NCBI GenBank assembly: GCA_023392635.1
Contig: JAEVYS010000006.1
Span: 25,113 to 89,112 of the forward strand
DNA length: 64,000 nt
Direction of reading: 5' to 3'
DNA from: Actinomycetes bacterium
GTDB taxonomy: Bacteria; Actinomycetota; Actinomycetes; Propionibacteriales; Propionibacteriaceae
A program made the translations under genes and the position numbers. A model generated the notes under the pieces. That model was not told the DNA's origin. It was given only the letters and a program-made list of their open reading frames with translations, and did no database searches. This document shows positions 34,688 to 42,887 of this stretch, one piece after another; within the stretch, counting starts at the first letter, position 1; every line of letters starts with the position of its first letter.

Positions 34688-35014
34688 ATGAGCAGCTCCG
34701 ACTACCGGGAGCCCACCAACGAAGAACTGTGGGTGCAGCCACCCCCTGTCGCCGCGCCGCCGCCGGCCCCCCAGGGGCTCGCCCCGCTGCAGCACTCGCC
34801 GGTGCCCGCTCCGGTTCACTACGCCCCGTCGCCGGTCCTCGCGCAGCGCCCCGACCGCACCCCGTTCGTCCTCGCCATCGTGTCGTGCGCGCTCGGCATC
34901 CCGCTGACCGCGATCGCCAGCAGTCAGGCCGGCATCGCAGGACTGATCGTCGCCTGGATCGGGATCGTGCTGGTCAACATGACCTACGCCTGGAGCCGGC
35001 GCCGCACCCACTGA
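34688..35014 (+). CDS. Small membrane protein with Pro-rich N-terminus
   Basis: 108 aa. About 55 proline-rich cytoplasmic or flexible residues precede two hydrophobic helices (about 60-78 and 83-100), with a basic end. This layout is like many DUF4190-type actinobacterial membrane proteins, but the family cannot be confirmed. It precedes the signal-peptidase-II-like gene by 119 bases on the same strand. Confidence 0.6.
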   Translation: MSSSDYREPTNEELWVQPPPVAAPPPAPQGLAPLQHSPVPAPVHYAPSPVLAQRPDRTPFVLAIVSCALGIPLTAIASSQAGIAGLIVAWIGIVLVNMTYAWSRRRTH

Positions 35015-35133
35015 GCCATCTTTCCTGCCCCTCGGCCCCCACAGCAGCACCCCGGTCCCGCTTGGCCGGAGCCGGGGACGGGTACTGGCCCGGTCAGGAG
35101 GGACCGCGAGCCACGCGGCTCCGGCCGGCGGGA

Positions 35134-36075
35134 ATGCGGAACAGCGACGTGAGTGTGACGGAACTGCAGGAGCGTGCCGACACGAGGTCGGCCGAGCCCT
35201 CGGTGCTCGCAGAGCCAGGTTCCGTGCCGCGCCCGTCCGGGTGGCTGAGTCCCCGCGCTCGCCGGCTGGCCGTCGTCGCCGCCACCGTGGTGACGGTCGA
35301 CTGGACGAGCAAGGCCATCGCGTGGCGGAGGCTGCCCGGGAGCGCCGTCATCAACACAGACACCAGCGGCGCGGTGCCGATCCTGCCGGGCCTGATCTCA
35401 CAACCCGTCCTCGGTGCGGTGGTGGACGCGGCCGCCCTCTCGCTCCTGGTCGTCTCCGCGCTGTGGCTGGTGGGCGCGTCCCGGCTCACCCGGTCCCTGT
35501 GGCTCGGTTGCGCACTGATCTGGGCCGGCGTGGGATCGAACGCCGCGGACCGCTGGTTCGGCCACCTCCTGCTCGCTCCGGGCAGTGCGCGCGGCGTGGT
35601 CGACTGGATCGGCCTCGACCGCGCCTCGATCAACCTCGCCGACGTGGTGATCGGCGTCGGGATCGTGCTCTCCATCGCTGCGCTGGCCGTCTCGCGCCTG
35701 CCCTCCCGGGCGCGCGTCGCTGTCGCCGCCTGCCTCGCGCTCCTCGTCCCGATGAGCATCCTCACCGCGTCCGGCACCTCGAGCAACGCCGCTCCGGCCG
35801 TGTCGACCCCGACCTACGTGCAGCGCGTCCGCTCGATGCTCTGGGTGGGTTCGGACCACGGCCAGGGGCGCGTGGTGTGGCGGGACGGCCGCAAGACGAT
35901 GGGCTGGAACCTCACCGTGGAAGCTGTCGACCGGAACGGGCGGCAGCTCGAGCGCTGGCGCGTGCCCTGGTCGAGTGACATCTCGAGCCTGCCCCTCCCG
36001 CGGCAGACCTGGGCCGTCTACGTCACCCTGGACAGCACCGGCTGGACGATGACGCTGGCCGACAACCTCTCCTGA
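35134..36075 (+). CDS. Signal-peptidase-II-like (LspA-like) membrane protein with C-terminal extension
   Basis: 313 aa. After a polar 40-residue start come four membrane helices with the LspA pattern: VDWTSKAIAW in the first helix, catalytic-type Asp139 in GSNAADRWFGH and Asp170 in INLADVVIG. LspA cleaves lipoprotein signal peptides in the membrane with two aspartates. This protein is much longer than LspA (about 160-200 aa) because of a C-terminal, probably extracytoplasmic, beta domain (about 210-313). It is likely a paralogue rather than the housekeeping enzyme. The ATG at 35134 lacks a good ribosome binding site; GTGs a few codons on are alternatives. Confidence 0.68.
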   Translation: MRNSDVSVTELQERADTRSAEPSVLAEPGSVPRPSGWLSPRARRLAVVAATVVTVDWTSKAIAWRRLPGSAVINTDTSGAVPILPGLISQPVLGAVVDAAALSLLVVSALWLVGASRLTRSLWLGCALIWAGVGSNAADRWFGHLLLAPGSARGVVDWIGLDRASINLADVVIGVGIVLSIAALAVSRLPSRARVAVAACLALLVPMSILTASGTSSNAAPAVSTPTYVQRVRSMLWVGSDHGQGRVVWRDGRKTMGWNLTVEAVDRNGRQLERWRVPWSSDISSLPLPRQTWAVYVTLDSTGWTMTLADNLS

Positions 36076-36083
36076 GCGCGCGC

Positions 36084-38423
36084 CTACGGCGTCGCCACGG
36101 CCAGGCTGCGTCCGGCGAACCGCTCACAGAGCCGGGCCGCGGTCTCCGGACGGCTGTACAGGAAGCCCTGCAGCTGCCGGGCCCCCAGGCGCAGCAGCAC
36201 GTCGCGCTCCTCGGCCGTCTCCACACCCTCGACGATCATCGCCACCTGCAGGCTGCGGCAGAGCCGCGCGAGCGAGCGGATGACCTGCACCGACTTGGCG
36301 GACGTGGTCACGGTGGCGATCAGCGAACGGTCGATCTTCAGGGCGTCGAACGGGAACTCCACCACGGCGAGCATGGTGGAGTAGCCCTGGCCGAAGTCGT
36401 CCAGCGCGAGCCGGATCCCCGCCGCGCGCAGGTCCTCCAGCACCACCAGCACCTCCTCCCCGGCGAGGCTCAGCGAGTTCTCGGTCATCTCGACGGTGAG
36501 CCGCACGTCCGGACTGGCTGCGCAGAGCCGCTGGATGTGGTCGCGCAGCCGCCCGCGCGAGAGTTGGCCGAGTTCGACGTTGACGTGCAGGTCCTGCAGG
36601 GCGGGCACGATCGCACGGATCCGGGCCATGTCGGCGAAGGCGGTGTCGAGAACCTGCTCGGTGAGGGCGTCGAGGAGGGCGAGGCGCTTCGCCTCGTGCA
36701 CCAGCAGCGACGGCTCGAGGACGCCGTAGGTCGGATGGGTCCCGCGGACCAGCGCCTCGAGGCCCACCACCGCGCCCTTCGCCGCGTCCACGATCGGCTG
36801 GTACTCCACCCGCAGCAGGCCACCGTTGATGACGTCGGCGATCGCGGCGCGGCGTCCGGAGAGCGCGTCGGGCCCCGGCCGGCCCTCGACGAGGGCTGCG
36901 TCGATCGACAGGCTGCGACCGCGTTTGGCGTACATCAGGGCGTCCGCCTCGTTGACGAGGCTCACCAGGTTCTCGTGGGAGTCCTCGGAGAAGGTCACCC
37001 CTTCGGAAAGCCGAACCTGTAACAGCGTCTGTCCGATGGACACCGGTGAGCTTGCCGACGCGACGATGCGCTGTGCCACGTACTGGGCGTGTCCGGCGTC
37101 CTTGATGTCGCGCAGCAGGATCACGAACTCGTCGCCGCCGACCCGCGCCACCGTGTCGCGGGGACGCACCGCCTCCTGGAGCCGGCCGGCCACCTCGGTC
37201 AGCACCAGATTGCCGGCGTCGTGACCGTAGGTGTCGTTGACGCCCTTGAAGCCGTCGATGTCGATGTAGACCACGGCGACCCCACCGCGCTCACCCCGGC
37301 GGGAGTCGACGTCGTCGATGGCGGCCTGGAAGCCGCGGTAGTTGAACAAGCCGGTGAGCGGGTCTGTGTTGGCCTCGGTCCGCAGCTCGTTCGCCTCGCC
37401 GCGCACCCGCATGGTCTCCTGGCCGATGTGTGCGATCGCGTCCAGCGCCTGCAGGTCCCGGTCCAGCAGCGGCGAGCGCCCCGGGTTGCGCAGCGCCACC
37501 AGGTAGCGGGTGTCGCCGGAGTGTGCGCGGAACGACGTGCCGATCTCGAACCGGGAGCGCGGCGGCGACGTCCGGATCTCCACCCGGTCGACCCGGAGCG
37601 TGGCGGCGGCGAACGACCTCATGTGCTCCAGCGGGTCGGGGTCGTCCGGCCAGGGCAACGCCCGGGCGGTGCGGATCAGCCCGTCGAGCCGGTGCCGGGC
37701 GTCGTAGGCGTAGACGATGAGCGCAACCACCGAGAAGACCGCCGTGGCCACGGTCAGGTCCATGATCAGCTTCATCCGGTTGGGGTTGGCCGCGATGAAC
37801 TCCAGGGCCTGCGAGTCGGCGTAGTGGGCGACGATCGGAAGGACGGCGTTGATCCCGAACAGCAGCCCGATGCGGGCCGGGATGAAGTGGCTGGCCAGGG
37901 ACGCGTCGTCCGCAACGATCGCGGGCAGGCGCCACAGGAGCAGGCCCACCGCGAGGTAACTGGCGACCGCCCAGGCGAACGCGGCCCACAGTGGGGCGCC
38001 CACCGTCGCCATGCTGGTCAGGACGGTGCTGTAGGTGAGGCCGAGCAGCACCGACCGCCCACCGATCCGGGCGCCCCCCAGGACGTTACGCTGCACGACC
38101 GCCGCGCCGACCGTGAGCCCGACGGTCCATACCAGAACGGTGGTGAGCATGTCGACGGAGGGCAGCGCCAGGCCGAGGATGCCGGACGCGATGCCGAAGG
38201 TCATCTTCTCGTCCACGGCGGACACCCGGATCCGGAATGCCTGCGAGCCCCCGGCGCACAGCGCGAGGAACGCGAGTTCGACCACATGCTCCCGGAGCGT
38301 CGCCGCACCGCGCACGGCGCAGATCGCGACGAAGACCACCAGGAGCGCGGCCTCGCCTGCCGCGTACGCGGTGTCGATGGTCCGTCGGGAAGGCAGGGGT
38401 GGCTGCCTCAACAGTTGCCTCAC
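36084..38423 (-). CDS. Membrane GGDEF-EAL protein (cyclic di-GMP turnover)
   Basis: 779 aa from the GTG at 38423 (GGGAAGA upstream). About seven or eight membrane helices (residues 20-240) form the sensor, followed by a GAF-like stretch (about 255-345), a GGDEF domain with intact VGGDEF (429-433) and a preceding TDPLTGLFNYRGF, then an EAL domain with LEAL at 555-558. EAL metal-site residues such as the DDFG of LALDDFGQGYS are present, so both synthesis and breakdown of c-di-GMP are possible. It stands alone, convergent with the LspA-like gene and divergent from the CPBP-like gene. Confidence 0.9.
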   Translation of the reverse strand: MRQLLRQPPLPSRRTIDTAYAAGEAALLVVFVAICAVRGAATLREHVVELAFLALCAGGSQAFRIRVSAVDEKMTFGIASGILGLALPSVDMLTTVLVWTVGLTVGAAVVQRNVLGGARIGGRSVLLGLTYSTVLTSMATVGAPLWAAFAWAVASYLAVGLLLWRLPAIVADDASLASHFIPARIGLLFGINAVLPIVAHYADSQALEFIAANPNRMKLIMDLTVATAVFSVVALIVYAYDARHRLDGLIRTARALPWPDDPDPLEHMRSFAAATLRVDRVEIRTSPPRSRFEIGTSFRAHSGDTRYLVALRNPGRSPLLDRDLQALDAIAHIGQETMRVRGEANELRTEANTDPLTGLFNYRGFQAAIDDVDSRRGERGGVAVVYIDIDGFKGVNDTYGHDAGNLVLTEVAGRLQEAVRPRDTVARVGGDEFVILLRDIKDAGHAQYVAQRIVASASSPVSIGQTLLQVRLSEGVTFSEDSHENLVSLVNEADALMYAKRGRSLSIDAALVEGRPGPDALSGRRAAIADVINGGLLRVEYQPIVDAAKGAVVGLEALVRGTHPTYGVLEPSLLVHEAKRLALLDALTEQVLDTAFADMARIRAIVPALQDLHVNVELGQLSRGRLRDHIQRLCAASPDVRLTVEMTENSLSLAGEEVLVVLEDLRAAGIRLALDDFGQGYSTMLAVVEFPFDALKIDRSLIATVTTSAKSVQVIRSLARLCRSLQVAMIVEGVETAEERDVLLRLGARQLQGFLYSRPETAARLCERFAGRSLAVATP

Positions 38424-38552
38424 CGGCTCATCTTCCCAGCAGCGCCCGGATTTCCCCCCGGGTGAGCGCCAGCCACGGCGAGCCGCCCGATCGGCGCGGC
38501 GCCACCCCCTGAGAATGGGAGCACCCGATGGCGGGACGCCGGGAAGAGGACC

Positions 38553-39395
38553 ATGGCTGCACTGGCGTGGATGATGCCGCTCGCCGGCCTCTGCGGGATC
38601 GTCGCCGTCGCCTACTGGATCTGGCGGGGCCAGAACCCGATCAAGGGTCTCGGGCTGTGGCCCCACCCGTGGGCGATCCTCGACCTGGGCGCCGGCCTGG
38701 TGATCAGCCTCCTCGCGGTGCTCGGCATCTTCATGGTCGAGTGGCTGCTCGGTGGCATCCGCATCGACGGCGCCGTGGTCGACACCGCCGTCCTCGCCTC
38801 CGGTGCCGAGCGGGCGGCACTCACCATCGGGTGGGAGGAGTTCAGCGCGCGCTCCCTGCAGCTCAACGGGCTCCAGATCGCGCTCGGGGTGCTCCTCGGT
38901 CTGGTGTTCGGAGGACGCCGAACGCTCGGGCGGCGGATGGACGGTGGTCTGCGCTGGGCCGCGTGGCCGGCCGTCGTGGGCGGTGCCGCGCTGGTCGGGT
39001 ACCTGGACCTCGCCGCTCGTGACGCCACCTGGTCCTCGGCTCTCGGCACGGCGCTGGGTGGGCTCACGTACGGGATCGCCTTCCTGGGAGGCCGCAACCT
39101 CTGGCTGCCGTTCGGGCTCCACTTCGGCTGGAGCTTCGTCTTGTCGGTGCTGGGCTTCCCCCTGGGCGGACTGGACGGGACCGCGGTCGTGAGACAGCAC
39201 CCGGTGGACCCGGCGAGCCTCCTCACCGGCGGCGTGCACGGTCCCGAGGCGGGCGTCGTGGGCGTGGTGTTCCGGTTCGTCGTCATCGGGCTGGTCATAG
39301 GCTACCTGCGGTCGCGGTCCTCCGGCGACGTCCGCTTCGCCACGCTCGACTTCCCGATCCGCAGCTACCGCAACGCTCCCCGGCGTCCGGCCTAG
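38553..39395 (+). CDS. CPBP-like polytopic membrane protein
   Basis: 280 aa with about seven membrane helices. An EExxxR-type motif appears in WEEFSARSLQLNG, and LPFGLHFGWSFVLS resembles the third CPBP motif; the middle His motif is not obvious. It may thus be a divergent or inactive CPBP intramembrane protease. It is divergent from the GGDEF-EAL gene with 129 bases between starts. Two CPBP-type genes in one window (see 16177) are not closely similar to each other. Confidence 0.6.
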   Translation: MAALAWMMPLAGLCGIVAVAYWIWRGQNPIKGLGLWPHPWAILDLGAGLVISLLAVLGIFMVEWLLGGIRIDGAVVDTAVLASGAERAALTIGWEEFSARSLQLNGLQIALGVLLGLVFGGRRTLGRRMDGGLRWAAWPAVVGGAALVGYLDLAARDATWSSALGTALGGLTYGIAFLGGRNLWLPFGLHFGWSFVLSVLGFPLGGLDGTAVVRQHPVDPASLLTGGVHGPEAGVVGVVFRFVVIGLVIGYLRSRSSGDVRFATLDFPIRSYRNAPRRPA

Positions 39396-39603
39396 CCGGG
39401 TGCGTCTGGGCAAGATTGCCCGGAACCGGCCACTCCCGGGGCGCCCTACGCTCGGACTGGCGCGCGAAACCTCCCGCCGACGGGCACAAGTGCCACCCCC
39501 GTTGCCCCGATCACCGGGACGGCCGGCGACTCGGATCACCACGACCGCATCACGCTGCGGCCCAGGCATCTGTTGACGATTCCCGGAGAGGTTCGGGCGT
39601 TCC

Positions 39604-42600
39604 ATGGGACAGGACAACCTTCGAGGCGACGAGCGCGACACCGTCGACGCACGCCTGCTGCGCACCACCGACCTCGTCGACCTCCGGCTGGAGGCGCACG
39701 GCTGCACTCTCGAGGCGGCCGGTGACGGTGCCGAACTGGTGGCCGGAGCGGACGCGGCGCTGGTCGTCCACTTCCCGCCCCAGCACGTGGGCGAGGAGGT
39801 GTGGCAGGTCATGCCGCAGCCCACACCCGTGCCGCCCCGCAACTCGGGCCACCGGATCGCCGGACCGAGCCGGCTGGTGTTCCAGCTCGCCGAGGGCACC
39901 AGGATCCCGTACACCCTCGAGGGCATCCTCGCGGCCCTCCCGGACCTGAACCTTGCGGTCGCGCCCACCGCCACGCCGTCGGGCGAGTGGGTCCAGAGCG
40001 CTCCGAAGGCTCCGGGCCCCCTCGAGACCGCCATCGAGGCGCCCTACCACCTGGTGGTCTCCCCGAGCGCGAAGAACGCCTTCACCCACGCCGCCGCGCC
40101 GGTCGGCCCTCCCGGGCGGCACGAACTGTGGCGCACGCGGCTCACCGTCCGCGCCGACGACGGCACGCTCGACGACGATGACGCCGACCAGCGCATCGTC
40201 CGCGCGCTGTGGAACCGGGACGCCGACGTCGCGCCCCCGACGTTCACCCAGCCGCTCACCACCTACGACCGCGACTCGATCGTCACCCAGACCTCCGGCG
40301 GCGACCCGGTCAATGCCGACACCCCGCTGGAAGTGGCCAACCTGCAACTGTCGAGCCTCGGCGCCTGGTTCGACTGGAAGCAGTCCTGGGGTTTCGGGGC
40401 CAACATCGCCGACTACCGGCACCAGTCGTTCATGGGCCGGGACGGCTACGTCCGCGTCGTCTACCCGGGCTTCCTCTTCCCGTTCGGCCATCGCTGCTAC
40501 CTGGTGAAGCTCACCGAGCGGGAGATCAAGCACCGCGACCGCCCCGTGGCCTACCTGTGGCAGCGGTTCTTCATCATCGTCCGGCAGCCGACCCGCTCCT
40601 ACCCCGACACCGACCGGGACAACCCGTTCGGACAGGTCACGATCAGCCCGCTGGTCACGCCGGACATCGACCCGCCGGCGGAGGACCGGCACCCCTTCGT
40701 CCCCACCCGCAACGGCGTCCCGTTCCCCTTCATCCTGACCACCACCGACCGCGGCGGGCGCACGAGGGCGTGGCCGGCCCCGCTGGTCTTCGTCCAGGCG
40801 GGACGTATCCGCAACCGGTTCAACACCGTGTACTTCCCCGAGGAGGCCCCGCCCCGCTACCACCCGGTCCGCCAGATCCTCGGACGCGGGCAGGAGCTCG
40901 CCGTGGCCAGGCCGGTGAAGGACGGCGACAGCTCGATCGAGGTGGGGCACCTGATCTTCGACGGGCAGATCGACGCGGCCAACATCACGTCCCGACCGTT
41001 CCTCACCGAGGCGCGCGCCGTCATACCTTCGATGCGTCACCTCGCGCCGCAGGCACCAGCGGTCGATGTCGTGTGGGCACAGCCATACCTCACGCACGGC
41101 CTGCCCGACCGGGCGCTCGGCGCACCGACCGTGCCGGGCCAGCCCAACTCCGGCGAGCTCCTTCTCGCGCTCAAGAGCGCTCCGCCCGCGATCGACTTCA
41201 CCTCCGGCTCCGACCGTTCCGGTGGCTTCGTCGCCCCCAACCTCAGCGTGCGTGGACTATCGCGTGCCCTCGGCGCAATCGGTGAGAGTGGCGCGGCCCC
41301 CTCCAAGTTCGACGCCGGCGAGTTCGACCCCGCCTCCTTCCTCGCGGGTGCGTTGCCGAAGCTGTTCGGGCTCTTCGACCTTCTCGAGATCCTGGCCAAG
41401 GAGGTCGGGCTCGACAAGGCGCCGGCCTTCGTCTCCGACGCGCTCGCGCCGGTCACGAAGCTGCTCACCGAGGCGCAGCGATTGAAGGCGGCGCTCGCCG
41501 AGGCGCAGGACCGGCTGGCGCAGGAGGTGGCGAACGCCGCGCACGGCGGGGCGGCAGCTGTCGCGCAGCGCGCCAAGAACGAGCTCGACGCCAAGGTCGG
41601 GCAGCTCACCACCCACGCGGATGCCCTTCTCGCCGCACTCCCGGGGCTCCCCGGCAGCGCCGCCGCGGTCAGCGCCGCAGCGGGTGACCTCTCCGGCGAC
41701 CTGCAGCCCCTGCTCGACACGATCGGGCTGCCCGGGGTCCCGGCCGCCATCCGCTCGGCCCTGGCCAAACCGGTCGAGATCCTCCAGACACTCACCGAGC
41801 TGGCCAGCACGGCGAAGGGCCTGGCCGACATGCTGCAGGGAGTCGCCGGCGGCCAGGTGACCGCTCGACTCACCTGGCGGCCGAAGATCGGTCCCTGGGG
41901 GCTGCCCGGCGTTCCAGAGATCTTCGACCCCCCGGAGGACGGGCTGCACATCGACGTGGAGGTGCGGGCGTCGGCGAGTGCGCCGCCGTCGGTCGACATC
42001 GTGGCCGAACTGGTCGACTTCCGGCTCAACCTGATCGGCAGCGGCGACGGCGCCCTGATGCAGCTGCGGTTCCGGCGCGTGGGCTTCCACGCGGGCTCGT
42101 CGGCGAAACCCGAAGTCGACGTGGTGTTCGGCGGCCTCGGTTTCCTCGGCCCGCTCGCCTTCGTCGACCGGTTGCGCGAGCTGATCCCGTTCGACGGGTT
42201 CTCCGACCCGCCGTACGTGGACGTGTCGCCGCAAGGCGTCACCGCCGGCTTCGACCTGGCCCTGCCCAACGTGGGCATCGGCGTGTTCAGTCTGGAGAAC
42301 ATCTCCCTCGGCGCCGATGCCCGGGTGCCCTTCCTCGGCGATGCGATGACGGTCGGCTTCCACTTCTGCAGCAAGGAGTCGCCGTTCCGGCTCACCGTGA
42401 TGTGCATCGGCGGCGGCGGCTGGCTGTCGTTGCGTGCAGCGCCCAAGGGCCTCGTCCTGCTCGAACTGGGGCTCGAGGCGTGCGCGAGCCTGTCGATCGA
42501 CCTCGGCGTGGCGTCCGGCTCGGTGTCCATCGCGGTCGGCGTCTACCTTCGGCTCGAGGCCGACAAGGGCCTGCTCACGGCGTACTTCCGGATCCGCGGA

Positions 42601-42873
42601 GAGGTGGACGTGCTCGGCCTGATCAGCGCGTCCATCACCCTCGAGCTGTCGCTGACCTATCAGTTCGAGACCGGGAAGCTGATCGGACGGGCCTCACTGA
42701 CCGTCGACGTCGAGGTGCTGTTCTTCTCCGCCTCGGTGGAGATCACCGTCGAGCGCAAGCTGGCCGGCTCCAAGGGCGACCCCACGATGATCCAGGTCAT
42801 GCCACCGGACGCCGGCGACACCAACGACGACTGGGCGCTCTACTGCGACGCCTTCGCACCCGTTCCGGCCTGA
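39604..42873 (+). CDS. Large protein of unknown function, first of a coupled pair (1089 aa)
   Basis: No signal peptide and no membrane helix. The N-terminal 480 residues are mixed alpha/beta with several aromatic-rich strands (WFDWKQSWGFGANIADYRH, AYLWQRFFIIVRQP). Residues about 560-750 are helical and Ala/Leu/Gln-rich, likely coiled coil (LTEAQRLKAALAEAQDRLAQ). The last 300 residues are strongly beta-patterned, with alternating hydrophobic strands. Codon use matches the high-GC host, so the frame is certainly coding. I know no family. The next gene begins 14 bases after its stop, so the two act together. A structural, shell or toxin-scaffold role is possible but unsupported. Confidence 0.7.
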   Translation: MGQDNLRGDERDTVDARLLRTTDLVDLRLEAHGCTLEAAGDGAELVAGADAALVVHFPPQHVGEEVWQVMPQPTPVPPRNSGHRIAGPSRLVFQLAEGTRIPYTLEGILAALPDLNLAVAPTATPSGEWVQSAPKAPGPLETAIEAPYHLVVSPSAKNAFTHAAAPVGPPGRHELWRTRLTVRADDGTLDDDDADQRIVRALWNRDADVAPPTFTQPLTTYDRDSIVTQTSGGDPVNADTPLEVANLQLSSLGAWFDWKQSWGFGANIADYRHQSFMGRDGYVRVVYPGFLFPFGHRCYLVKLTEREIKHRDRPVAYLWQRFFIIVRQPTRSYPDTDRDNPFGQVTISPLVTPDIDPPAEDRHPFVPTRNGVPFPFILTTTDRGGRTRAWPAPLVFVQAGRIRNRFNTVYFPEEAPPRYHPVRQILGRGQELAVARPVKDGDSSIEVGHLIFDGQIDAANITSRPFLTEARAVIPSMRHLAPQAPAVDVVWAQPYLTHGLPDRALGAPTVPGQPNSGELLLALKSAPPAIDFTSGSDRSGGFVAPNLSVRGLSRALGAIGESGAAPSKFDAGEFDPASFLAGALPKLFGLFDLLEILAKEVGLDKAPAFVSDALAPVTKLLTEAQRLKAALAEAQDRLAQEVANAAHGGAAAVAQRAKNELDAKVGQLTTHADALLAALPGLPGSAAAVSAAAGDLSGDLQPLLDTIGLPGVPAAIRSALAKPVEILQTLTELASTAKGLADMLQGVAGGQVTARLTWRPKIGPWGLPGVPEIFDPPEDGLHIDVEVRASASAPPSVDIVAELVDFRLNLIGSGDGALMQLRFRRVGFHAGSSAKPEVDVVFGGLGFLGPLAFVDRLRELIPFDGFSDPPYVDVSPQGVTAGFDLALPNVGIGVFSLENISLGADARVPFLGDAMTVGFHFCSKESPFRLTVMCIGGGGWLSLRAAPKGLVLLELGLEACASLSIDLGVASGSVSIAVGVYLRLEADKGLLTAYFRIRGEVDVLGLISASITLELSLTYQFETGKLIGRASLTVDVEVLFFSASVEITVERKLAGSKGDPTMIQVMPPDAGDTNDDWALYCDAFAPVPA

Positions 42874-42887
42874 TCAGGAGAACCGCG

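Noticed and set aside
38424..40034. N-terminal extension of the GGDEF-EAL frame
   Set aside because: It runs antisense through the CPBP-like gene and into the 1089-aa gene; the GTG at 38423 has a ribosome binding site and begins real membrane-protein sequence.
39550..41097. 515-aa frame antisense to the 1089-aa gene
   Set aside because: Composition is Arg/Val/Gly shadow type; the plus-strand frame is better supported by codon pattern and coupling to the next gene.
42402..42887. Upstream extension of the 1620-aa gene
   Set aside because: It overlaps the end of the 1089-aa gene in another frame; the ATG at 42888 has an AGGAG site.
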